Positions 24,901 through 37,255 of a stretch of DNA of 64,000 nucleotides are shown here, one piece after another (position 1 is the stretch's first letter; each line of letters begins with the position of its first letter). A program made the position numbers and the translations under genes. The stretch covers positions 62,985,786-63,049,785 of the forward strand of contig CM060966.1 of assembly GCA_030765045.1 (NCBI GenBank), given 5' to 3'. This DNA comes from Tenodera sinensis. Lineage: Eukaryota; Arthropoda; Insecta; Mantodea; Mantidae. The notes under the pieces were generated by a model that made no database searches, was not told the DNA's origin, and worked only from the letters and a program-made list of their open reading frames with translations.

Positions 24901-27900
24901 TTTCCTGTATAGACAATGAAAGTGTGTAAGTTTTGATGTACATTTCATCTATATACAATGAAAATGTGTAAGTTTCTATGTACATTTCTTGAGTGTACAA
25001 TGAAAATGTGTAAGTTTAGATGTACATTTCTTGTATATAGAATGAAAATGTGTAAGTTTTGATGCACATTTCTTGTATATACAATTAAAGTGTGTAAGAT
25101 TTGATGTACATTTCTTGTATATACAATGAAAATGTGTAAGTTTCTATATACATTTCTTGAGTGTAAAATGAAAATGTGTAAGTTTTGATGTACATTTCTT
25201 GTATACACAATGAAAATGTGTAAGTTGTGATGTACATTTCTTGTATATACAATGAAAATGTGTAAGTTTGGATGTATATTTCTTGTCTGTACAATGAAAA
25301 TGTGTATGTTTTGATGTACATTTCTTTAGTGTACAACGAAAATGTGTAGTTTTGATGTACATTTCTTGAGTGTACAATGAAAATGTGTAAGCTTTGATGT
25401 ACATTTCTTGTATATACAATGAAAATGTGCATGTTTTGATGTACATTCCCTGTATATACAATGAAAATGTGTAAGTTTTGATGTACATTTCTTGAGTGTA
25501 CAATGAAAATGTGTAAGCTTTGATGTACATTTCTTGTATATACAATGAAAATGTGCATGTTTTGATGTACATTCCTTGTATATACAATGAAAATGTGTAA
25601 GTTTTGATGTACATTTCTTGAGTGTACAATGAAAATGTGTAAGTTTTGATGTACATTTCATGTATATACAATGAAAATGTGTAAGCTTCTATGTACATTT
25701 CTTGAGTGTACAATGAAAATGTGTATGTTTAGAGGTACATTTCTTGTATATACAATGAAAATGTGTAAGTTTTGATGTACATTTCTTGTATATACAGTGA
25801 AAATGTGTAAGTTTTGATGTACATTTCTTGTATATAAATTGAAAATGTGTAAGTTTTGATGTACATTTCTTGTATAGACAATGAAAGTGCGTAAGTTTTG
25901 ATGTACATTTCTTGTATATACAATGAAAATGTGTAAGTTTCTATGTACATTTCTTGTATATACAATGAAAATGTGTAAGTATTGATGTACATTTCATGTA
26001 TATACAATGAAAATGTGTAAGTTTCTATGTACATTTCTTGAGTGTACAATGAAAATGTGTAAGTTTAGATGTACATTTCTTGTATATACAATGAAAATGT
26101 GTAAGTTTTGATGTACATTTCTTGTATATACAATGAAAGTGTGTAAGATTTGATGTACATTTCTTGTATATACAATGAAAATGTGTAAGTTTCTATGTAC
26201 ATTTCTTGAGTGTACAATGAAAATGTGTAAGTTTTGATGTACATTTCTAGTATACACATTGAAAATGTGTAAGTTTTGATGTACATTTCTTGTATATACA
26301 TTGAAAATGTGTAAGTTTGGATGTATATTTCTTGTCTGTACAATGAAAATGTGTATGTTTTGATGTACATTTCTTTAGTGTACAACGAAAATGTGTAGTT
26401 TTGATGTACATTTCTTGAGTGTACAATGAAAATGTGTAAGCTTTGATGTACATTTCTTGTATATACAATGAAAATGTGCATGTTTTGATGTACATTCCTT
26501 GTATATACAATGAAAATGTGTTTGCTTTGATGTACATTTCTTGAGTGTACAATGAAAGTGTGTAAGTTTTGTTGTACATTTCTTGTACATACAATGAAAA
26601 TGTGTATGTTTTGATGTACATTTCTTGTATATACAATGAAAATGTGTATGTTTTCATGTACATTTCTTGTATATACAATGAAAATGTGTGAGCTTTGATG
26701 TACAATTCTTGTATATACAACGAAAATGTGTAAGTTTTGATGTACATTTCTTGTATATACAATGAAAATGTGTAAGTTTTGATGTACATTTCTTGTATAT
26801 AAATTGAAAATGTGTAAGTTTTGATGTACATTTCTTGTATAGACAATGAAAGTGTGTAAGTTTTGATGTACATTTCTTGTATATACAATGAAAATGTGTA
26901 AGTTTCTATGTACATTTCTTGTATGTACAATGAAAATGTGTGAGCTTTGATGTACAATTCTTGTATATACAATGAAAATGTGTAAGTTTTGATGTACATT
27001 TCTTGTATATACAATGAAAATGTGTAAGTTTTGATGTACATTTCTTGTATATAAATTGAAAATGTGTAAGTTTTGATGTACATTTCTTGTATAGACAATG
27101 AAAGTGTGTAAGTTTTGATGTACATTTCTTGTATATACAATGAAAATGTGTAAGTATTGATGTACATTTCTTGTATATACAGTGAAAATGTGTAAGTTTC
27201 TGATGTACATTTCTTGTATATACAAGGAAAATGTGTAAGTTTTGATGTACATTTCTTGTATATACAATGAAAATGTGTAAGTTTTGATGTACATTTCTTG
27301 TATTTACGATGAAAATGTGCAGCTTTGATGTACATTTCTTGTATATACAATGAAAATGTGTAAGCTTTGAGGTACATTTCTTGTATATTCAATGAAAATG
27401 TGTATGTTTTGATGTAAATTTCTTGAGTGTACAATGAACGTGTGTATGTTTTGATGTACATTCTTGTATATACAATGAAAATGTGTATGTTTTGATGTAC
27501 ATTTCTTGTATGTACAATGAAAATGTGTAAGTTTTGATGTACATTTCTTGTATATACAATGAAAATGTGTAAGTATTGATGTACATTTTTTGAATGTACA
27601 ACGAAAATGTGTACGTTTTCATGTACATTTCTGGTATATACAATGAAAATGTGTAAGTTTTAATGTATATTTCTTGTATATACAATGAAAATGTGTATGC
27701 TTTGATGTACATTTCTTGTATATACAATGAAAATGTGTAAGTTTTGATGTACATTTCTTGTATATACAATGAAAATGTGTATGTTTTGATGTACATTTCT
27801 TGTATATACAATGAAAATGTGTAAGTGTTGATGTACATTTCTTTTATATACAATGAAAATGTGTCAGTTTTGATGTACCTTTCTTGTATATACAATGAAA

Positions 27901-28009
27901 GTGTGTAAGTTTTGATGTACATTTCTTGTATATACAATGAAAATGTGTAAGTTTCTATGTACATTTCTTGAGTGTGCAATGAAAATGTGTATGTTTAGAT
28001 GTACATTTC
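21923..28009. repeat. Long HOR unit, copy 1 (about 6.09 kb)
   Basis: Marker order is CTTGATATAC 21923, TACATAAGATG 22471, AAAAGGTTTA 23197, GAGCGTAC 24697, GTTTGGATGTAT 25266 and 26315, TTACGATG 27304. Every marker except the last has a partner in the next unit, at offsets of 6003 (22.4-23.0 kb), 5919 (23.2 kb) and 5625 (24.3-26.9 kb). The two GTTTGGATGTAT cassettes are 1,049 bp apart here and in the next copy. A private 252-bp (6-monomer) duplication is seen at 26.69-27.19 kb, where GTGTGAGC occurs at 26686 and 26938. The longest minus-strand open frame (21908-23194, 428 codons) is a satellite translation. Confidence 0.85.
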
Positions 28010-31000
28010 TTGATATACAATGAAAATGTGTAAGTTTTGATACACATTTCTTGAGTGTACATTGAAAATGTGTAAGTTTCTATGTACATTTCTTGAGTGT
28101 ACAATGAAAATGTGTATGTTTAGATGTACATTTCTTGTATATACAATGAAAATGTGTAAAATTTGATGTACATTTCTTGTATATACAATGAAAATGTGTA
28201 AGTTTCTATGTACATTTCTTAAGTGTACAATGAAAATGTGTAAGTTTTGATGTACATTTCTTGTATATACAATGAAAATGTGTAAGTTTTGATGTACATT
28301 TCTTGTATATACAATGAAAATGTGTAAGTTTTGATGTACATTTCTTGTATAGACAATGAAAGTGTGTAAGCTTTTATGTACATTTCTTGTATATACAATG
28401 AAAATGTGTAAGTTTCTATCTACATTTCTTGAGTGTACAATGAAAATGTGTATGTTTAGATGTACATTTCTTGTACATAAGATGAAAATGTGTAAGTTTT
28501 GATGTACATTTCTTGTATATGCAATGAAAATGTGTAAGTTTTGATGTACATTTCTTGTATATACAATGAAAATGTGTATGTTTTGATGTACATTCCTTGT
28601 ATATACAATGAAAATGTGTATGTTTTGATGTAGATTTCTTGAGTGTACAATGAAAATGTGTAAGTTTTTGAAGTACATTTCTTGTATATACAATTGAAAT
28701 GTGTAAGTTTTGATGTACATTTCTTGTATATGCAATGAAAATGTGTATGTTTTGATGTACATTTCTTGGGTGTACAATGAAAGTGTGTATGTTTTGATGA
28801 ACATCTGTTGAATATACAATGAACATGTGTAAGTTTTGATGTACATTTCTTGTATGTACAATGAAAATGTGTAAGTTTTGATGTACATTTCTTGCATATA
28901 CAATGAAAATGTGTAAGTTTTTGATGTGCATTTCTTGTATGTACAATGAAAATGTGTAAGTTTTGATGTACATTTCTTGTGTATACAATGAAAATGTGTA
29001 TGTTTTGATGTACATTTCTTGAATGCACAATGAAAATGTGTAAGTTTTGATGTACATTTCTTTAGTGTACAACGAAAATGTGTAGTTTTGATGTACATTT
29101 CTTGTATATACAATGAAAAGGTTTATGTTTTGCTGTACATTTGTTGTATATACAATGAAAATGTGTATGTTTTTATGTATATTTCTTGTATATACAATCA
29201 AAATGTGTATGTTTTGATGTACATTTCTTGTATATACAATGAAAATATGTAAGCCTTTATGTACAATTCTTGTATATACAATGAAAATGTGTAAGTTTTG
29301 ATGTACATTTCTTCTATGTACAATGAAAATGTGTAAGTTTTGATGTACATTTCTTGTATGTACAATGAAAACGTGTAAGTTTTGATGTACATTTCTTTAA
29401 TGTACAATGAAAATATGTAAGCCTTTATGTACAATTCTTGTATATACAATGAAAATGTGTAAGTTTTGATGTACATTTCTTCTATGTACAATGAAAATGT
29501 GTAAGTTTTGATGTACATTTCTTGTATGTACAATGAAAACGTGTAAGTTTTGATGTACATTTCTTGTATATACAATGAAAATGTGTATGTTTTCATTAAC
29601 ATTTCTTGTATATACAATGAAAATGTGTGAGCTTTGATGTACAATTCTTGTATATACAATGAAAATGTGTAAGTTTTGATGTACATTTCTTTTATAGACA
29701 ATGAAAGTGTGTAAGTTTTGATGTACATTTCATGTATATACAATGAAAATGTGTAAGTTTCTATGTACATTTCTTGAGTGTACAATGAAAATGTGTATGT
29801 TTAGATGTACATTTCTTGTATAGACAATGAAAATGTGTAAGTTTTGATGTACATTTCTTGTATATACAATGAAAGTGTGTAAGTTTTGATGTACATTTCT
29901 TGTATAGACAATGAAAGTGTGTAAGTTTTGATGTACATTTCATGTATATACAATGAAAATGTGTAAGTTTCTATGTACATTTCTTGAGTGTACAATGAAA
30001 ATGTGTAAGTTTAGATGTACATTTCTTGTATATACAATGAAAATGTGTAAGTTTTGAAGTACATTTCTTGTATATACAATGAAAGTGTGTAAGATTTGAT
30101 GTACATTTCTTGTATATACAATGAAAATGTGTAAGTTTCTATGTACATTTCTTGAGTGTACAATGAAAATGTGTAAGCTTTGATGTACATTTCTTGAGTG
30201 TACAATGAAAATGTGTAAGCTTTGATGTACATTTCTTGTATATACAATGAAAATGTGCATGTTTTGATGTACATTCCTTGTATATGCAATGAAAATGTGT
30301 AAGTTTTGATGTATATTTCTTGAGCGTACAATGAAAATGTGTAAGTTTTGATGTACATTTCATGTATATACAATGAAAATGTGTAAGTTTCTATGTACAT
30401 TTCTTGAGTGTACAACGAAAATGTGTATGTTTAGATGTACATTTCCTGTATATACAATGAAAATGTGTAAGTTTTGATGTACAATTCTTGTATATACAAT
30501 GAAAATGTGTAAGTTTTGATGTACATTTCCTGTATAGACAATGAAAGTGTGTAAGTTTTGATGTACATTTCATCTATATACAATGAAAATGTGTAAGTTT
30601 CTATGTACATTTCTTGAGTGTACAATGAAAATGTGTAAGTTTAGATGTACATTTCTTGTATATAGAATGAAAATGTGTAAGTTTTGATGCACATTTATTG
30701 TATATACAATTAAAGTGTGTAAGATTTGATGTACATTTCTTGTATATACAATGAAAATGTGTAAGTTTCTATATACATTTCTTGAGTGTAAAATGAAAAT
30801 GTGTAAGTTTTGATGTACATTTCTTGTATACACAATGAAAATGTGTAAGTTGTGATGTACATTTCTTGTATATACAATGAAAATGTGTAAGTTTGGATGT
30901 ATATTTCTTGTCTGTACAATGAAAATGTGTATGTTTTGATGTACATTTCTTTAGTGTACAACGAAAATGTGTAGTTTTGATGTACATCTCTTGAGTGTAC

Positions 31001-33719
31001 AATGACAATGTGTAAGCTTTGATGTACATTTCTTGTATATACAATGAAAATGTGCATGTTTTGATGTACATTCCCTGTATATACAATGAAAATGTGTAAG
31101 TTTTGATGTACATTTCTTGAGTGTACAATGAAAATGTGTAAGCTTTGATGTACATTTCTTGTATATACAATGAAAATGTGCATGTTTTGATGTACATTCC
31201 TTGTATATACAATGAAAATGTGTAAGTTTTGATGTACATTTCTTGAGTGTACAATGAAAATGTGTAAGTTTTGATGTACATTTCATGTATATACAATGAA
31301 AATGTGTAAGTTTCTATGTACATTTCTTGAGTGTACAATGAAAATGTGTATGTTTAGATGTACATTTCTTGTATATACAATGAAAATGTGTAAGTTTTGA
31401 TGTACATTTCTTGTATATACAATGAAAATGTGTAAGTTTTGATGTACATTTCTTGTATATAAATTGAAAATGTGTAAGTTTTGATGTACATTTCTTGTAT
31501 AGACAATGAAAGTGCGTAAGTTTTGATGTACATTTCTTGTATATACAATGAAAATGTGTAAGTTTCTATGTACATTTCTTGTATATACAATGAAAATGTG
31601 TAAGTATTGATGTACATTTCATGTATATACAATGAAAATGTGTAAGTTTCTATGTACATTTCTTGAGTGTACAATGAAAATGTGTAAGTTTAGATGTACA
31701 TTTCTTGTATATACAATGAAAATGTGTAAGTTTTGATGTACATTTCTTGTATATACAATGAAAGTGTGTAAGATTTGATGTACATTTCTTGTATATACAA
31801 TGAAAATGTGTAAGTTTCTATGTACATTTCTTGAGTGTACAATGAAAATGTGTAAGTTTTGATGTACATTTCTAGTATACACAATGAAAATGTGTAAGTT
31901 TTGATGTACATTTCTTGTATATACATTGAAAATGTGTAAGTTTGGATGTATATTTCTTGTCTGTACAATGAAAATGTGTATGTTTTGATGTACATTTCTT
32001 TAGTGTACAACGAAAATGTGTAGTTTTGATGTACATTTCTTGAGTGTACAATGAAAATGTGTAAGCTTTGATGTACATTTCTTGTATATACAATGAAAAT
32101 GTGCATGTTTTGATGTACATTCCTTGTATATACAATGAAAATGTGTTTGCTTTGATGTACATTTCTTGAGTGTACAATGAAAGTGTGTAAGTTTTGTTGT
32201 ACATTTCTTGTACATACAATGAAAATGTGTATGTTTTGATGTACATTTCTTGTATATACAATGAAAATGTGTATGTTTTCATGTACATTTCTTGTATATA
32301 CAATGAAAATGTGTGAGCTTTGATGTACAATTCTTGTATATACAACGAAAATGTGTAAGTTTTGATGTACATTTCTTGTATATACAATGAAAATGTGTAA
32401 GTTTTGATGTACATTTCTTGTATATAAATTGAAAATGTGTAAGTTTTGATGTACATTTCTTGTATAGACAATGAAAGTGTGTAAGTTTTGATGTACATTT
32501 CTTGTATATACAATGAAAATGTGTAAGTTTCTATGTACATTTCTTGTATGTACAATGAAAATGTGTAAGTATTGATGTACATTTCTTGTATATACAATGA
32601 AAATGTGTATGTTTTGATGTACACTTCTTGTATGTACAATGAAAATGTGTAAGTTTTGATGTACATTTCTTGTATATTCAATGAAAATGTGTAAGTTTTG
32701 AGGTACATTTCTTGTATATTCAATGAAAATGTGTAAGTTTTGATGTACATTTCTTGTACATACAATGAAAATGTGTATGTTTTGATGTACATTTCTTGTA
32801 TATACAATGAAAATGTGTATGTTTTCATGTACATTTCTTGTATATACAATGAAAATGTGTGAGCTTTGATGTACAATTCTTGTATATACAACGAAAATGT
32901 GTAAGTTTTGATGTACATTTCTTGTATATACAATGAAAATGTGTAAGTTTCTATGTACATTTCTTGTATATACAATGAAAATGTGTAAGTTTCTGATGTA
33001 CATTTCTTGTATACACAAGGAAAATGTGTAAGTTTTGATGTACATTTCTTGTATATACAATGAAAATGTGTAAGTTTTGAGGTACATTTCTTGTATATTC
33101 AATGAAAATGTGTCTGTTTTGATGTACATTTCTTGAGTGTACAATGAAAGTGTGTATGTTTTGATGTACATTCTTGTATATACAATGAAAATGTGTATGT
33201 TTTGATGTACACTTCTTGTATGTACAATGAAAATGTGTAAGTTTTGATGTACATTTCTTGTATATACAATGAAAATGTGTAAGTTTTGATGTACATTTTT
33301 TGAATGTACAACGAAGATGTGTACGTTTTCATGTACATTTCTGGTATATACAATGAAAATGTGTAAGTTTTAATGTATATTTCTTGTATATACAATGAAA
33401 ATGTGTATACTTTGATGTACATTTCTTGTATATACAATGAAAATGTGTAAGTTTTGATGTACATTTCTTGTATATACAATGAAAATGTGTATGTTTTGAT
33501 GTACATTTCTTGTATATACAATGAAAATGTGTAAGTGTTGATGTACATTTCTTGTATATACAATGAAAATGTGTCAGTTTTGATGTACCTTTCTTGTATA
33601 TACAATGAAAGTGTGTAAGTTTTGATGTACATTTCTTGTATATACAATGAAAATGTGTAAGTTTCTATGTACATTTCTTGAGTGTGCAATGAAAATGTGT
33701 ATGTTTAGATGTACATTTC
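28010..33719. repeat. Long HOR unit, copy 2 (about 5.71 kb)
   Basis: Marker order is CTTGATATAC 28010, TACATAAGATG 28474, AAAAGGTTTA 29116, GAGCGTAC 30322, GTTTGGATGTAT 30891 and 31940, then CTTGATATAC again at 33720. It is the sister of 21923-28009. It has lost 84 bp between 22.5 and 23.2 kb equivalents and about 294 bp before 24.3 kb equivalent, and it lacks the TTACGATG segment. It gained a private 546-bp (13-monomer) duplication: GTGTGAGC at 32311 and 32857, GTACATAC at 32210 and 32756. Confidence 0.85.
31690..33171 (-). other. 493-codon minus-strand open frame; satellite translation, not a gene
   Basis: The frame starts as the MYIQE-type 14-residue repeat and changes to the NVHQN-type repeat when a 41- or 43-bp monomer shifts the phase; it stays open because the consensus has no stop in any minus-strand frame. 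It ends where variant monomers (GTTTAGATG, GTTTCTATG) bring in a stop. There is no unique region, signal peptide or recognised domain. I record it so that it is not taken for a gene. Confidence 0.88.
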
Positions 33720-35984
33720 TTGATATACAATGAAAATGTGTAAGTTTTGATGTATATTTCCTGTATATACAATGAAAATGTGTATGTTTTGATGTACATT
33801 CCTTGTATATACAATGAAAATGTGTAAGTTTTGATATACATTTCTTGAGTGTACATTGAAAATGTGTAAGTTTCTATGTACATTTCTTTAGTGTACAATG
33901 AAAATGTGTATGTTTAGATGTACATTTCTTGTATATACAATGAAAATGTGTAAGTATTGATGTACATTTCTTGTATATACAATGAAAATGTGTAAGTTTC
34001 TATGTACATTTCTTAAGTGTTCAATGAAAATGTGTAAGTTTTGATGTACATTTCTTGTATATACAATGAAAATGTGTAAGTTTTGATGTACATTTCTTGT
34101 ATATACAATGAAAATGTGTAAGTTTTGATGTACATTTCTTGTATAGACAATGAAAGTGTGTAAGTTTTGTTGTACATTTCTTGTATATACAACGAAAATG
34201 TGTAAGTTTTTATCTACATTTCTTGAGTGTACAATGAAAATGTGTATGTTTAGATGTACATTTATTGTATATAAGATAAAAATGTGTAAGTTTTGATGTA
34301 CATTTCTTGTATATGCAATGAAAATGTGTGAGTATTGATGTACATTTCTTGTATATACAATGAAAATGTGTATGTTTTGATGTACATTCCTTGTATATAC
34401 AATGAAAATGTTTAAGTTTTGATATACATTTCTTGTATATACAATGAAAATGTGTATGTTTTGATGTACATTTCTTGTATATACAATGAAAATGTGTAAG
34501 TTTTGATGTACGTTTCTAGTATATACAATGAAAATGTGTAGTTTTGATGTACATTTCTTGAATATACAGTGAACCTGTGTAAGTTTTGATGTAGATTTCT
34601 TGTATCTACAATGAAAATGTGTAAGCTTTGATGTACATTTCTTGTATATACAATGAAAATGTGTAAGTTTTGAGGTACATTTCTTGTATATTCAATGAAA
34701 ATGTGTATGTTTCGATGTACATTTCTTGAGGGTACAATGAAAGTGTGTATGTTTTGATGTACATTTCTTGTATATACAGTGAAAATGTGTATGTTTTGAT
34801 GCACATTTCTTGTATATGTAATGAAAATGTGTAAGTTTTGATGTACATTTGTTGTATATACAATGAAAATGTGTAAGTTTTGATGTACATTTCTAGTATA
34901 TACAATGAAAATGTGTATGTTTTGATGTACATTCCTTGTATATACAATGAAAATGTGTTTGTTTTGATGTACATTTCTTGAGTGTACAATGAAAGTGTGT
35001 ATGTTTTGATGTACATTTCTTGTATATACAATGAAAGTGTGTAAGTTTTGATGTACATTTCTTGTATATACATTGAAAATGTGTAAGTTTTGATGTACAT
35101 TTCTAGTATATAAAATGAAAATGTGTATGTTTTGATGTAAATTCCTTGTATATACAATGAAAATGTGTATGTTTTGATGTACATTTCTTGAGTGTACAAT
35201 GAAAGTGTGTATGCTTTGATGTACATTTCTTGTATATACAATGAAAATGTGTATGTTTTGATGTACATTTCTTGAGTGTACAATGAAAGTGTGTATGTTT
35301 TGATGTACATTCTTGTATATACAATGAAAATGTGTAAGTTTTGATGTACATTTTTTGAATGTACAACGAAAATGTGTACGTTTTCATGTACATTTCTGGT
35401 ATATACAATGAAAATGTGTAAGTTTTAATGTATATATCTTGTATATACAATGAAAGTGTGTATGCTTTGATGTTCATTTCTTGTATATACAATGAAAATG
35501 TGTAAGTTTTGATGTACATTTCTTGTATATACAATGAAAATGTGTAAGTTTTGATGTACATTTTTTGAATGTACAACGAAAATGTGTACGTTTTCATGTA
35601 CATTTCTGGTATATACAATGAAAATGTGTAAGTTTTAATGTATATATCTTGTATATACAATGAAAGTGTGTATGCTTTGATGTACATTTCTTGTATATAC
35701 AATGAAAATGTGTAAGTTTTGATGTACATTTCTTGTATATACAATGAAAATGTGTATGTTTTGATGTACATTTCTTGTATATACAATGAAAATGTGTAAG
35801 TGTTGATGTACATTTCTTGTATATACAATGAAGATGTGTAAGTTTTGATGTACCTTTCTTGTATATACAATGAAAGTGTGTAAGTTTTGATGTACATTTC
35901 TTGTATATACAATGAAAATGTGTAAGTTTCTATGTACATTTCTTGAGTGTACAATGAAAATGTGTATGTTTAGATGTACATTTC
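33720..35984. repeat. 2,265-bp block, copy 1
   Basis: CTTGATATAC at 33720 is followed by the same marker at 35985, and GAACCTGTG at 34571 by 36836, both exactly 2,265 bp (54 monomers less 3 bp). Homology to the second copy is clear from 33720 to about 34990. The first 1.1 kb is found a third time at 40192-41281 (offset 6291). Near 34265 the copy reads TATAAGATAAAAATG where copy 2 has TATAAGATGAAAATG. Confidence 0.85.
35340..35730. repeat. 210-bp (5-monomer) tandem duplication
   Basis: TTTTTTGAATGTACAACG occurs with its GAATGTAC at 35357 and 35567, 210 bp apart. Both copies carry the rare TATATATCTTG monomer, not present in the related blocks at 13.7, 21.6, 27.7 and 33.4 kb, which read TATATTTCTTG. 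The duplication is therefore private to this block. Confidence 0.85.
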
Positions 35985-37255
35985 TTGATATACAATGAAA
36001 ATGTGTAAGTTTTGATGTATATTTCCTGTATATACAATGAAAATGTGTATGTTTTGATGTACATTCCTTGTATATACAATGAAAATGTGTAAGTTTTGAT
36101 ATACATTTCTTGAGTGTACATTAAAAATGTGTAAGCCTCTATGTACATTTCTTTAGTGTACAATGAAAATGTTTATGCTTAGATGTACATTTCTTGTATA
36201 TACAATGAAAATGTGTAAGTTTTGATGTACATTTCTTGTATATACAATGAAAATGTGTAAGTTTCTATGTACATTTCTTAAGTGTACAATGAAAATGCGT
36301 AAGTTTTGATGTACATTTCTTGTATATACAATGAAAATGTGTAAGTTTTGATGTACATTTCTTGTATATACAATGAAAATGTGTAAGTTTTGATGTACAT
36401 TTCTTGTATAGACAATGAAAGTGTGTAAGTTTTGATGTACGTTTCTTGTATATACAATGAAAATGTGTAAGTTTCTATCTACATTTCTTGAGTGTACAAT
36501 GAAAATGTGTATGTTTAGATGTACATTTATTGTATATAAGATGAAAATGTGTAAGTTTTGATGTACATTTCTTGTATATGCAATGAAAATGTGTGAGTAT
36601 TGATGTACATTTCTTGTATATACAATGAAAATGTGTATGTTTAGATGTACATTCCTTGTATATACAATGAAAATGTGTAAGTTTTGATATACATTTCTTG
36701 TATATACAATGAAAATGTGTATGTTTTGATGTACATTTCTTGTATATACAATGAAAATGTGTAAGTTTTGATGTACGTTTCTAGTATATACAATGAAAAT
36801 GTGTAGTTTTGATGTACATTTCTTGAATATACAGTGAACCTGTGTAAGTTTTGATGTAGATTTCTTGTATCTACAATGAAAATGTGTAAGCTTTGATGTA
36901 CATTTCTTGTATATACAATGAAAATGTGTAAGTTTTGAGGTACATTTCTTGTATATTCAATGAAAATGTGTATGTTTCGATGTACATTTCTTGAGTGTAC
37001 AATGAAAGTGTGTATGTTTTGATGTACATTTCTTGTATATACAGTGAAAATGTGTATGTTTTGATGCACATTACTTGTATATACAATGAAAATGTGTAAG
37101 TTTTGATGTACATTTGTTGTATATACAATGAAAATGTGTAAGTTTTGTTGTACATTTCTAGTATATACAATGAAAATGTGTATGTTTTGATGTACATTCC
37201 TTGTATATACAATGAAAATGTGTTTGTTTTGATGTACATTTCTTGAGTGTACAAT
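35985..37255. repeat. 2,265-bp block, copy 2
   Basis: Second copy of 33720-34990. It ends at a private 2-bp deletion near 37255 (CAATGAGTGTG in place of CAATGAAAGTGTG). The stretch from about 36.6 kb onward is also the left part of the 7.05-kb duplication with 43.65 kb, where the 2 bp are still present (44.30 kb). Confidence 0.82.
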
